64,000 bases of DNA from assembly GCA_022452285.1 (NCBI GenBank), contig JAKUNG010000014.1, positions 53,276 to 117,275 of the forward strand. The letters are read 5' to 3'. This DNA is from Terriglobia bacterium. Its GTDB lineage: Bacteria; Acidobacteriota; Terriglobia; Versatilivoradales; Versatilivoraceae. Below are positions 9,925-18,661 of this stretch, in pieces. The position numbers and the translations under genes were made by a program. The notes beneath the pieces were generated by a model. That model saw only the letters and a program-made list of their open reading frames with translations, did no database searches and was not told the origin of the DNA. The stretch's first letter is position 1, and every line of letters starts with the position of its first letter.

Positions 9925-10267
9925 ATGCTTTACACTTTTCCCAGCAATAAAGCTACTGATTGTCGTTTGGCTAGCTCCAATCAGAAAAAATCAAAATGGC
10001 GTTCTATTTTAACCTTTTTTCTATTAAGTTCATGCTTCTTCTATCAATTGATTGATGTAACTATTCAAGCTGAAAATAAGTCGGCACATGCTCGGGTTCC
10101 AGAGACCCTTTCTGTTTTTCCAAACTATTGGGGATCTTTTTGCTACTATTTACAAGGCTCTTGGTATTGATTGGGAAAAAACTTATATGACTCCTATCGG
10201 TCGTCCAATTAAGATTGCTAACTCACTGGGTGATGCTACTGGTATTCCAATTAAAGAAATTATCTAA
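9925..10267 (+). pseudogene. Decayed gene: signal-like N-terminus joined out of frame to a DUF1501 C-terminus
   Basis: From the ATG at 9925 an 81-codon frame encodes a hydrophobic signal-like segment (about residues 28-47) and ends at 10168-10170. In another frame, 10133-10267 encodes 44 residues starting DLFATIYKALGID and ending in a GRPIKIA...GIPIKEII pattern. I recognise this as the C-terminal end of DUF1501 (sulfatase-fold) proteins. Removing one G from the run of four at 10130-10133 joins the two frames. Intact DUF1501 proteins are over 400 residues, so most of the gene is missing. It is probably an internal deletion plus a frameshift. A sequencing error could explain the frameshift but not the short length. 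Confidence 0.6.
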
Positions 10268-10296
10268 GGGAAAACCAACCAATTTAAAAGGTTTAT

Positions 10297-10303
10297 AAGG
10301 AGG
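10297..10303 (+). promoter_or_regulatory. Strong ribosome binding site for the YIP1 gene
   Basis: AAGGAGG ends nine bases before the ATG at 10312. It is one of the best Shine-Dalgarno matches in the window and fixes the start of the YIP1-family gene. Confidence 0.75.
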
Positions 10304-10311
10304 ATTCTTTA

Positions 10312-10827
10312 ATGTCATCTTTCCATGAGCGAATAATTGGAGCCGCTAAGCTAGATATACACATCTTTGAAGAGGTTGAAAATGATTTTTCAGCCCTAGG
10401 CCAGGCAATGATTGTAGTTGTACTTTCCAGCTTGGCAGGAAGTATCGGCTTACTTGGGCGCGGAGGAGAAAGTTTTAGCATTATCGCTGGTACAGTTGCA
10501 AATTTAGTTGTTTGGTTTTTATGGGCTTGGATTACCTACCTAATTGGTACTCGAATCCTTCCCATGCCGCAAACTCATGCAGACCTCGGACAACTTTTAC
10601 GTACTACTGGTTTTGCAGCAGCGCCTGGCATTCTTAAAATATTCGGTGTATTACCGATAGTGGGAACCCCCCTTCTGATTTTGGTAGGCTTTTGGATGTT
10701 AGCAGCATTTGTTCTTGCAGTTCGCCAAGCACTTGACTACACAAATACATTCAGAGCAGTTGGAGTATGTTTGATTGGTTGGATACCCTACATGGCAATA
10801 GTCTCTATCCTCAATCGAATTATCTAA
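10312..10827 (+). CDS. YIP1-family integral membrane protein
   Basis: A 171-residue membrane protein with four to five hydrophobic helices (roughly residues 30-50, 57-80, 95-115, 118-138 and 148-168). The pattern fits the bacterial YIP1 (PF04893) group: an N-terminal helix with acidic residues (IFEEVENDF), then the TGFAAAPGILKIFGVLP stretch typical of this family. Bacterial members are of unknown function. The start is fixed by AAGGAGG upstream. It lies 44 bases after the decayed DUF1501 gene, behind the same promoter, and 21 bases before the aminotransferase, so all may share a transcript. Confidence 0.8.
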   Translation: MSSFHERIIGAAKLDIHIFEEVENDFSALGQAMIVVVLSSLAGSIGLLGRGGESFSIIAGTVANLVVWFLWAWITYLIGTRILPMPQTHADLGQLLRTTGFAAAPGILKIFGVLPIVGTPLLILVGFWMLAAFVLAVRQALDYTNTFRAVGVCLIGWIPYMAIVSILNRII

Positions 10828-10848
10828 TTTAAATGTTCAAGTCGTGTA

Positions 10849-11802
10849 ATGACAACGGGAGCTCCAGTAATGAAGTCAGATTCTGACCTTAAAGTTCTAC
10901 TGAATGGCAACTTAATTGAAAAAAAAGAAGCAGTGGTTAATCTTGATACCGTAGCTTTTAAGTATGGCACCATGGTCTTTGAAGGACTTAGGGGATATTG
11001 GAATGAGCAGCAACAACAACTATACATTTTCCGCCTCGATGACCATTCCAGACGTCTAGAACAATCTGTGCGTCTAATGCGCATGAAAACTGAATATCAG
11101 GCAAAGGACTATTCCACTGCGGTTATAAGGGCTGTACGTGAAAATCAATTGCAGGCCACGGCCCATATTCGTCAAGTAGTCTATGTCGATGGTCCAGGAG
11201 AAGCTTTTGTCGAGGGTCCGGTAAGCCAAGCAGTAATTGTAACCCCCAAGGGAGGGTGGTTTGATGGCAAGGAACTAGGAATCCATACGTGCTTTAGTTC
11301 CTGGCAAAGAATTTCAGACAATTCTTTGCCACCACGGATTAAATGTGCAGCAAACTATCAGAATGCGCGATTAGCCTTATTGCAGGCTCGATTAGATGGC
11401 TACGATAGTACTCTCATGCTTAATGCAGCAGGCAAGGTGGCCGAAGAACCTCGGGGATGTGTCTTTATTTGTAGGAATGATCAAGTCATTACTCCAACAA
11501 TCACTAGTGACATCTTAGAGAGCATTACTCGGACAACTCTTATTCAGCTCTTTTTGGAAGTTCATGGAATAAAAGTTCTAGAACGAGATGTTGATCGTAC
11601 AGAATTCTATGCCGCTGACGAAGCTTTCATTTGTGGTAGTGGTTTAGAAGTTGCACCTATTCTATCGATTGATCGCTTTAAGATAGGAAAAGGGAAAGCT
11701 GGAGAGGTAACCATGGCAATTAGAGATACTTATTTAAAGGCTGTTAAAGGAGAAATTTCTAAATATCAACACTGGCTAACTCCCTGCCTAGAGGAAAAAT
11801 AA
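10849..11802 (+). CDS. ilvE: Branched-chain amino acid aminotransferase (class IV)
   Basis: A 317-residue fold-type IV PLP enzyme. The Schiff-base lysine is Lys165 in IKCAANYQNARLAL, and the N-terminal FKYGTMVFEGLRGY stretch is typical of IlvE. It catalyses the last transamination for leucine, isoleucine and valine, or the reverse in catabolism. One oddity is the loop after the PLP lysine. The usual EG-x-G-x-N-(I/L)F pattern reads EEPRGCVF (about 195-202), so the conserved Gly/Asn that contact cofactor phosphate are changed. It could therefore be a divergent aminotransferase with another substrate. A second in-frame ATG at 10870 is possible. ilvB-ilvN lie separately at 38.9 kb. Confidence 0.8.
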   Translation: MTTGAPVMKSDSDLKVLLNGNLIEKKEAVVNLDTVAFKYGTMVFEGLRGYWNEQQQQLYIFRLDDHSRRLEQSVRLMRMKTEYQAKDYSTAVIRAVRENQLQATAHIRQVVYVDGPGEAFVEGPVSQAVIVTPKGGWFDGKELGIHTCFSSWQRISDNSLPPRIKCAANYQNARLALLQARLDGYDSTLMLNAAGKVAEEPRGCVFICRNDQVITPTITSDILESITRTTLIQLFLEVHGIKVLERDVDRTEFYAADEAFICGSGLEVAPILSIDRFKIGKGKAGEVTMAIRDTYLKAVKGEISKYQHWLTPCLEEK

Positions 11803-12217
<415 letters not shown>

Positions 12218-12656
12218 GAGGAAACACAGCATCAAGCCGAGTCCTTATAACATGATAGCTTCTTGGAAATCCAGAAAAATCAATATTCCTTTAGTTCAAA
12301 CAGTCAGTATTGATCTCCTATATCCCAGAGTTATACCTTTTTAACCATTACCATATATCTAGACAAAACAATTGTAGCTAATGTAACAATGTTAAAATCT
12401 ATTATCTATTATTTTTTTCAGATAATAATGTGAATGTATAAAAAACCAATTAAAATAAGGATTCTATTACTAATAGAAAAATAATCTAACCAGATAATCT
12501 TGCCAGTTAGCTGATCAGAAAGTATTACTTGCCAAGCTAATGAAGAATGTTGGACTATGACAAAGGTCTCTGACTTATGAAGGTTATCTTATTCAACAAA
12601 ACACTTTAAAGTTCACTTAATTAACTCAAGACGATACCTGCAAAATTGAATCTTTC
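12218..12656. other. AT-rich intergenic region
   Basis: About 440 very AT-rich bases between the tRNA and a propeller gene. It must hold the tRNA promoter on the minus strand and possibly that of the propeller gene on the plus strand, but neither could be assigned with confidence. No coding or repeat structure is seen. Confidence 0.5.
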
Positions 12657-13949
12657 ATGAAAATGATTCTTTCAACGACTCTTATTAGTGTAATCCTATT
12701 GTTTATTTCTCCATTTCCTGAAGAGTCAAATGGCTCAACAATTTGGAATCAATGGCGTGGATCCAACCGTGACGGCACCATAACTGGGGGTAATGATTGG
12801 CCTAAAGATCTCAAAGAAAACCATTTACGTCTGAAGTGGAGAATGAAATTGGGATCCAGTTATTCAGGACCCGTTTTGGATTTGAGTACAGTTTATGTAA
12901 CCGAATCCATTGGAAACAAGGAAGCAGTCCACGCAATAGATAGAACGAGTGGGCAGCTTAAATGGACCTATCAATGGAATGGCAAGATGCGCGTACCGTT
13001 TTTTGCGCGGCGCAATGGTAGCTGGATAAGAAGCACGCCTGCTCTAGCTAATGGAAAATTATTTGTTGCTGGAATGCGTGACCACCTTATTTGTCTTGAC
13101 ATTAATTCCGGAGAGAAGCTCTGGGAAATTAGTTTTCCACAAGCATTGAAAACACCTTTACCAAAGTTTGGATGTGTATCCTCACCAATGGTAGATGACC
13201 GTTATGTTTATCTTCAAGCCGGTGCCGGTTTTGTTAAGATAGCACAAGAGACAGGACAAATTATTTGGCATATTCTCAGAGACCAAGGTGGCATGTATGG
13301 CAGTGCCTTCTCCTCCCCAGTTTTTGCGCAGTTACTAGGGAAAAGACAGATTCTTGTACAAACCCGATTTAAACTTGCTGGAGTTGATATAAACTCGGGA
13401 AAAGTCCTGTGGCATCACCCGGTAAAAGCATTCCGAGGTATGAATATACTCACTCCATTACCTTTTAAAAAAGGTGTGTATACTAATGCCCGTGGGAGTG
13501 GCGCTCATTACTATACTCTCAAACATGAGGGGAATAGATGGAAAGTTGAAGAACGGTGGGCCCACAAGTCTCAGGGTTACATGTCCACTCCTGTCATGCA
13601 TGATAACCATGCCTATATCCACCTTCGTAATAAACGTTTGGCTTGTTATTCTCTTAACGATGGAAAAGAAGTTTGGATGAGTAAGCAACGCTTTGGTAAG
13701 TATATGAGCTTTATTTTAAAGGATGAAAATATTCTAGCTCTTGATGAACGAGGCTTGCTTTACTTAATTCAAGCCAATTCCAAAGAATTAATAATTCTGG
13801 ATTCCCGTCGGATCTCAAACCAAAATACTTGGGCACACCTTGCTATTAGTAATGGCCAGATAGCGATTCGCGAATTAAATGGGATCTTGTTGTACGACTG
13901 GGGAAAACCATCAACTAAAATAACTACATTGAGTAGTTCCAAACAATAA
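12657..13949 (+). CDS. Exported PQQ-like beta-propeller protein
   Basis: A 430-residue protein with an N-terminal signal peptide (hydrophobic residues 4-20; no lipobox). As in the paralogue at 2978-4261, the mature part opens with a W-x-Q-W-R-G motif followed by propeller blades marked by SGQLKWTY, SGEKLW, TGQIIW, SGKVLW and DGKEVW. This is the BamB/PQQ-like eight-bladed arrangement. Without identifiable catalytic residues it is best described as a periplasmic propeller of unknown ligand. It lies 45 bases before a glutathione peroxidase gene on the same strand, which could be its partner on one transcript. Confidence 0.85.
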   Translation: MKMILSTTLISVILLFISPFPEESNGSTIWNQWRGSNRDGTITGGNDWPKDLKENHLRLKWRMKLGSSYSGPVLDLSTVYVTESIGNKEAVHAIDRTSGQLKWTYQWNGKMRVPFFARRNGSWIRSTPALANGKLFVAGMRDHLICLDINSGEKLWEISFPQALKTPLPKFGCVSSPMVDDRYVYLQAGAGFVKIAQETGQIIWHILRDQGGMYGSAFSSPVFAQLLGKRQILVQTRFKLAGVDINSGKVLWHHPVKAFRGMNILTPLPFKKGVYTNARGSGAHYYTLKHEGNRWKVEERWAHKSQGYMSTPVMHDNHAYIHLRNKRLACYSLNDGKEVWMSKQRFGKYMSFILKDENILALDERGLLYLIQANSKELIILDSRRISNQNTWAHLAISNGQIAIRELNGILLYDWGKPSTKITTLSSSKQ

Positions 13950-13994
13950 GTATAGGTTATTTTCAGCCTCAAGCTGGTTCAATAATCAACCGAA

Positions 13995-14483
13995 ATGAGA
14001 ATTGAAACAGACATCCATCAAATTGCCTTAACCGATATTAAAGGGCATAAAACCACGCTAGCTGAATACTCAGGAAAAGTACTCCTGATTGTTAATGTGG
14101 CCTCAAAATGCGGATTTACTTCTCAATACCACGGACTTCAGAAACTACATGAAAATTACCACGAGCGTGGTTTAGTTGTATGCGGTTTTCCTTCTAATGA
14201 TTTTAGGAAACAGGAACCAGGATCAGAAGATGAAATTAGTGACTTTTGTCGTACAAACTACGGCGTTTCGTTTCCCATGTTCTCGAAAATCCATGTCAGA
14301 GGAAAAGCAACTCATCCCCTTTTTAAAAAACTTGTTGAGCATCCACATTATGGTGGGAGCGTGAAATGGAATTTTTCTAAATTTCTTGTCGATAGAAATG
14401 GGGAGCTAAAAAACCGATTTGCCCCATTTACTAAACCCACATCTAAACGAATTACAAAAGCCATCGAAAAATCTATTGGTTAG
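13995..14483 (+). CDS. Glutathione/thioredoxin peroxidase family protein
   Basis: A 162-residue GPx-fold peroxidase. The catalytic tetrad is visible as Cys39 (NVASKCGFT), Gln73, Trp125 and Asn126 (KWNFSKF). The peroxidatic residue is cysteine, not selenocysteine. The second motif reads FPSNDF instead of FPCNQF, so the cysteine often found there is replaced by serine. Cys85 remains as a possible resolving residue. Such bacterial enzymes usually take electrons from thioredoxin and reduce organic peroxides. No signal peptide is present, so it is cytoplasmic. It converges on the glmS operon. Confidence 0.9.
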   Translation: MRIETDIHQIALTDIKGHKTTLAEYSGKVLLIVNVASKCGFTSQYHGLQKLHENYHERGLVVCGFPSNDFRKQEPGSEDEISDFCRTNYGVSFPMFSKIHVRGKATHPLFKKLVEHPHYGGSVKWNFSKFLVDRNGELKNRFAPFTKPTSKRITKAIEKSIG

Positions 14484-14816
14484 ATTTACTCCACGGTTAA
14501 AGTTGATGTTAGACTCCGAGGTTGATCGGTACTTTTAAAAAATTAAAATTTATTTAATATACATTTATACAAAATTTAAATATGTAAAATTTATGGAGTT
14601 GGTTTATAGACTGCAGCAATATTTTCTTATTGTGGGGAATTGAGATACTTTGAAATTCTTCTATATCCAAAACCACTTTGATTGAGTGAGTTAATTATCC
14701 GGTATATCTTTCTTTGTTTTACCGAATATCTATTGGGATTTTGTTGAGGCATAAGATTATCAAACCTCTGAGAAACGCTAAAATAAAGGAAATTGAAGTA
14801 TTTTTCGTCATCGCTG
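14484..14816. other. Convergent intergenic spacer
   Basis: About 330 AT-rich bases between the ends of the peroxidase gene and the glmS operon. No gene is seen. The glmS terminator lies at its right edge; no clear terminator for the peroxidase gene was found. Confidence 0.5.
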
Positions 14817-14851
14817 AAAAGTCCGTTCCGAACTACTCTACGGTGACGGAC
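14817..14851 (-). terminator. Rho-independent terminator overlapping the glmS stop
   Basis: On the minus strand GTCCGT pairs with ACGGAC, and an inner CCG pairs with CGG, around a ten-base loop. The stem is followed directly by TTTT. The stop codon of glmS (TAG) lies in the loop, so the hairpin is partly coding. It would end the whole TPR-yvcK-glmU-glmS transcript. Confidence 0.7.
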
Positions 14852-16683
14852 TTTGCTAGGTTTCGTGGCTGATCCACATCACAGCCACGCCTATCAGCAA
14901 TATAATAGGACAGTAGCTGTAATGGCACAGTCTCTAAAATAGGCAGCAATAACTCGCTCGTGGTAGGGACTTGAATATGATAGTCGGAAGCTTCAATGGC
15001 TTCTTTACTAAACTGGGTAACCAAAGAAATCACAATGCCATCCCTGGCTTTAACTTCTTTAATGTTGCTAATCGTTTTTTCGTAGAGAAGATTTGATTGA
15101 GAGCTATTATCGTTACTGGTTGCAATTACAACAACTGGCAAAGTTTCATCAATCAAGGCATTAGGACCGTGTTTCATCTCACCTGCAGGAAACCCTTCAG
15201 CATGAATATAGGAAATTTCCTTCAGTTTGAGTGCTCCTTCTAAGGCTATGGGATAATGAATTCCACGTCCAAGAAATAGAAACTGGGAACTGTGAAAAAA
15301 GTGTCTCGCTAACTCTTCGAAATATTTCACTGAGTCGAAGATAGATTCAATTTTCTGGGGAATCTTAGCTAATTCTTCAATATAGGTGTGCCCTTGTTCC
15401 AACGTAATCACTTTCTTGGTACTTGCTAGAAATAGGGCTAAAAGATAAAGCGAGGTAAGTTGTGTTGTGAAACTTTTAGTTGCTGCCACACCAATTTCAG
15501 GTCCAGCATGAGTGTATAAAACAGCATCAGCTTCTCTTGTAACCATACTCCCTACCACGTTACAAATGGCAATATTTTTAGTGCTACTCAGCTTAACTTC
15601 CCGCTGTGCTGCTAGGGTATCAGCGGTTTCTCCAGACTGGGTAATAAATATTACAAGTGTATTGGGGGGTACAATTGGCTGCCTATATCTATATTCTGAG
15701 CCGTAGTCTACTTCTACTGGGATTCGCGCTAATTTCTCAATCATGAATTTGCCTGCAAGTGCTGCATGCCAACTAGTGCCACAAGCAATTAAACGAATCT
15801 GTTCTACTTGAAGGAAATCTTTTTCAGTCATCTTCATCTCGTCCAAGATCACCCTACCAGTGTCCCGAGAAACTCGACTAATAGTTGTATCTTTTATGGC
15901 TCGAGGTTGTTCAAATATCTCCTTAAGCATAAAATGTTTGTAGCCACCCTTCTCTGCCAAAACAGGATCCCAGTTTATTCTTTGAACTCTGGGCTCAGCA
16001 ACCTGTCCCTGAGAGTTAGTTATTCTTAACGATCCAGGAGCCAAAGTTGCAATCTCCCCCTCTTCTAAAAAGATCATATCCCGAGTAGAATTCAAAATAG
16101 CTGGAATGTCTGAAGCAATAAAGGTTTCTCCTTCCGCCATTCCAATGATAATTGGCGGACCAACACGGGTAGCCACAATCTTGTTGGGTTCAAGCACTGA
16201 CAAAACTACTAGTGCATAATTCCCAGATATTTTTTCAGTGGCTTTCTGAACTGCTTCCTCTAAAGAACCCTTGAAGTATTTTTCAATTAAATGGGCAATA
16301 ACTTCTGTATCTGTTTCAGTTATAAACTGGTGACCTTCACCAATAAGGGCTTCTTTAAGCGATAAGTAGTTTTCAATAATGCCATTATGAACTACAACAA
16401 TTTCACCCTTGCAGTCCCGATGGGGATGAGCATTCTCTTCAGTGGGTCGCCCGTGGGTAGCCCAGCGAGTATGTCCAATGCCAAAGTTTCCCTGACAAGA
16501 ATCCTGTCTGAGTACTGCCTCAAGATCTCGCACCTTCCCAGACGCTCGTCTAATATACATTTGAGAATCATTAACGACAGCAATCCCAGCCGAATCATAT
16601 CCACGGTACTCGAGCCGTTTTAGTCCTTCAAGGATTACCCCAACCGCAGGTTTATTCCCAATGTAACCTATGATTCCACACAT
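14833..16683 (-). CDS. glmS: Glutamine--fructose-6-phosphate aminotransferase (isomerising)
   Basis: A 616-residue enzyme making glucosamine-6-phosphate, the first step towards UDP-GlcNAc. The N-terminal glutaminase domain begins MCGIIGYIG with the nucleophile Cys2. Two SIS domains follow (about 290-420 and 460-600), with CGTSWHA and the C-terminal DQPRNLAKSVTVE signature. The start is ATG at 16681-16683. A longer frame begins at a TTG at 16695, but that would bury the catalytic cysteine, so it is rejected. It is the last gene of the operon after glmU. About 107 bases separate them, and this spacer contains debris of a lost glmU domain. Confidence 0.96.
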   Translation of the reverse strand: MCGIIGYIGNKPAVGVILEGLKRLEYRGYDSAGIAVVNDSQMYIRRASGKVRDLEAVLRQDSCQGNFGIGHTRWATHGRPTEENAHPHRDCKGEIVVVHNGIIENYLSLKEALIGEGHQFITETDTEVIAHLIEKYFKGSLEEAVQKATEKISGNYALVVLSVLEPNKIVATRVGPPIIIGMAEGETFIASDIPAILNSTRDMIFLEEGEIATLAPGSLRITNSQGQVAEPRVQRINWDPVLAEKGGYKHFMLKEIFEQPRAIKDTTISRVSRDTGRVILDEMKMTEKDFLQVEQIRLIACGTSWHAALAGKFMIEKLARIPVEVDYGSEYRYRQPIVPPNTLVIFITQSGETADTLAAQREVKLSSTKNIAICNVVGSMVTREADAVLYTHAGPEIGVAATKSFTTQLTSLYLLALFLASTKKVITLEQGHTYIEELAKIPQKIESIFDSVKYFEELARHFFHSSQFLFLGRGIHYPIALEGALKLKEISYIHAEGFPAGEMKHGPNALIDETLPVVVIATSNDNSSQSNLLYEKTISNIKEVKARDGIVISLVTQFSKEAIEASDYHIQVPTTSELLLPILETVPLQLLSYYIADRRGCDVDQPRNLAKSVTVE

Positions 16684-16712
16684 AACTTTATCCAATTAAA
16701 GGCAATAGTTTT

Positions 16713-16790
16713 GTACATACCATGAATAATTGTTTGTAATCCTAATTGTGACATCTATCTCGATGTGAACCAACTGGGTTCCATGAAAGT
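16713..16790 (-). pseudogene. Debris of the missing GlmU acetyltransferase domain
   Basis: Immediately after the glmU stop the minus strand still encodes three GlmU-like snippets in shifting frames: TFMEPS (16773-16790), VHIEIDVTIRI (16738-16770) and TIIHGMY (16713-16733). In order and spacing they match the usual opening of the left-handed beta-helix half of GlmU (a GVT..(D/E)P, then I..DV.IG, then DT.I.PG pattern). The remaining coils are absent because glmS begins shortly after. I infer a domain lost by frameshift and a large deletion. Chance similarity is possible for each snippet but unlikely for all three in order. Confidence 0.55.
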
Positions 16791-17552
16791 TCACTCTGTA
16801 CTCCGAGAATTATTTATTCTTCGATCCCTTAAAATTTTTTCCATTGTAGCTAATTCACTCTGGGTATTGACCCCCTTCACTTCAAGGCTTTCATCACAGT
16901 GAACAGTCTCAATCTGCATTCCATTTTTACCGAGTAATCCGACACAGTCAGTAAGATAATACTCTTTTTGTGGATTATCATTAGAAAGTTTATTAATAAC
17001 TTCTTTGAGATCAGAAATTTTAAAGCAATATAACCCCGTATTTATTTCATCTATTTTCTTTTCACTTGGACTAGCATCTTTTTGTTCAATTATATTTAGG
17101 ACTTTTCCATTCGACGACCTGATAATTCTACCGTAGCCTGAAGGATCGGTTAGATTAGTTGTTAACAAAGTAACACTTGGGTCTTTTTGATTATGAGTTC
17201 TGATTAGTCTCTGGAGCGTTTTAGAAGAAATTAATGGAACATCACCGGAAAGAATCAAAAGATTACCAGACTTGTTCCCCCACCACTTCTGGGCCACCTG
17301 CACAGCATGGCCTGTTCCCAGCTGAGGAGTCTGTTCTACGAAGAAGACATTCAAGTGTTGTAATCTTGACTTAACTAACTCAGCTTGATGACCAACAACC
17401 ACCATCGTCTCACTAATATTTAAGGGTCGGATTGTTTCTAAAACATGCTCAATCAGGGACTGACCAGCTAATAAATGCAGAACCTTCGGTTGAGATGACT
17501 TTAATCGGGTTCCCTTACCCGCAGCCATAATTAAAACATTTAGTGGAATCAT
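16791..17552 (-). CDS. glmU: Single-domain GlmU: UDP-GlcNAc pyrophosphorylase half only
   Basis: A 253-residue nucleotidyltransferase matching the N-terminal uridylyltransferase domain of GlmU. It has the pyrophosphorylase signature LIMAAGKGTRLKS..PK at residues 7-23, then QTPQLGTGHAVQ and LSGDVPL. It ends at NNSRSTE, just where the acetyltransferase beta-helix should begin; full GlmU is about 450 residues. The frame extends upstream to 17612, but the ATG at 17550-17552 overlaps the yvcK stop as ATGA, so translation is probably coupled and this start is chosen. It would form UDP-GlcNAc from GlcNAc-1-P, but the acetylation of GlcN-1-P must come from elsewhere. Confidence 0.9.
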   Translation of the reverse strand: MIPLNVLIMAAGKGTRLKSSQPKVLHLLAGQSLIEHVLETIRPLNISETMVVVGHQAELVKSRLQHLNVFFVEQTPQLGTGHAVQVAQKWWGNKSGNLLILSGDVPLISSKTLQRLIRTHNQKDPSVTLLTTNLTDPSGYGRIIRSSNGKVLNIIEQKDASPSEKKIDEINTGLYCFKISDLKEVINKLSNDNPQKEYYLTDCVGLLGKNGMQIETVHCDESLEVKGVNTQSELATMEKILRDRRINNSRSTE

Positions 17553-18628
17553 GACTGCTGCGATCGAATCATAGAGGTAGGTAAAGCTGCACTGACTTGG
17601 GCAGAATTGCATACTTCAAAGACCGAAAATGCTAACTTATGTGGATCATGCCGTACCTTCTCATTGTCAGCCAAAAGATCCTTAGAAACAATTCGAACCC
17701 CAAATTTAGCCAACGCTTCTAAATCAATTTTGATCTGACTCGCCATTTCCTGACGGTAATTAGTTTCTTGTTTTTCATTAATAGTTGATTGATTACAAAG
17801 GACAACATCAAAACTAAGTTCACCTACATGGTCGTAAATAGCCTGCAAATGATCTGCCATTGAGTATCCTAACGTTTCTCCTTTTTGAGTCATGATATTT
17901 CCAATGAAAATCTTAAAAGCGCGAGAAGCTCGAATAGCTTTAGTAATTTCTTTAACCAAAAGATTTGGTAACAAACTTGTAAACAATGAGCCCGGACCAA
18001 GGGTTACAATGTCAGCTTTTTCAATAGCATCCAATGTTTCAGGTAGTGGTTTAGCTCCCTCTGGGAGAATAGAGATCTTTTGAATTCGGTCAGTAGAACG
18101 TCCAATTGAAGACTCTCCTAACACAGTTTCACCGTTTTGAAGTTCTGCAACTAAACGGACATCAGACATTGTAGAAGGAAGAATTCGTCCTTTAATAGCC
18201 AGTACCTCACTAGAAAGTTTAATTGCTTCCAGAAAATCACCTGTTACACCTGTGAGAGCAGTTAAAAACAAATTACCAAAACTGTGCCCTTTAAGATCCC
18301 CTGCTCCCCTAAAACGATACTGAAATAATTTGGACATAAGTAATTCATCTTCTGAAAGTGCCACCATGCATTTTCTAATGTCTCCTGGTGGTAAAATTTG
18401 GAATTCCTCCCTTAAACGTCCTGAAGAACCACCATCGTCAGTCACTGTTACCAAGGCGGTAAGTTGACTTACAGCAAATTTGGAAGACAAGGATGACGTT
18501 TTGGAGTTCTTTCCAACGAAATGTTTGAGACCGAGAAGAAGTCGGGCCAGTCCCGTTCCTCCTCCAATAGAAACAATCTTTACCTTCTGGGAGAATAACC
18601 TGTTTAAGGACACTAATTCCAACACCAA
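17549..18628 (-). CDS. yvcK: YvcK/CofD-like gluconeogenesis factor
   Basis: A 359-residue protein of the YvcK (CofD-like) family. The N-terminal SIGGGTGLARLL loop, TDDGGSSGRLR, PPGDIRKC and GHSFGNLFL are all diagnostic. In Firmicutes and Actinobacteria YvcK binds UDP-sugars such as UDP-GlcNAc and controls carbon flow into cell-wall precursors. That fits its place directly before glmU and glmS. No ATG precedes the conserved core; the frame starts at TTG 18628, with GTGs at 18625 and 18613 as alternatives. The stop overlaps the glmU ATG (ATGA). Confidence 0.9.
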   Translation of the reverse strand: MVLELVSLNRLFSQKVKIVSIGGGTGLARLLLGLKHFVGKNSKTSSLSSKFAVSQLTALVTVTDDGGSSGRLREEFQILPPGDIRKCMVALSEDELLMSKLFQYRFRGAGDLKGHSFGNLFLTALTGVTGDFLEAIKLSSEVLAIKGRILPSTMSDVRLVAELQNGETVLGESSIGRSTDRIQKISILPEGAKPLPETLDAIEKADIVTLGPGSLFTSLLPNLLVKEITKAIRASRAFKIFIGNIMTQKGETLGYSMADHLQAIYDHVGELSFDVVLCNQSTINEKQETNYRQEMASQIKIDLEALAKFGVRIVSKDLLADNEKVRHDPHKLAFSVFEVCNSAQVSAALPTSMIRSQQS

Positions 18629-18661
18629 TCAGAGAACTTCAAAATTCTATAGGATTTATAA

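Noticed and set aside
13458..13688. Overlapping frames on both strands inside the propeller gene
   Set aside because: Both are shadows of the propeller coding sequence without independent ribosome sites or family resemblance.
16684..16695. Four-residue N-terminal extension of GlmS starting at TTG
   Set aside because: It would place residues before the nucleophile Cys2, which must become the N-terminus. The ATG at 16683 is correct.
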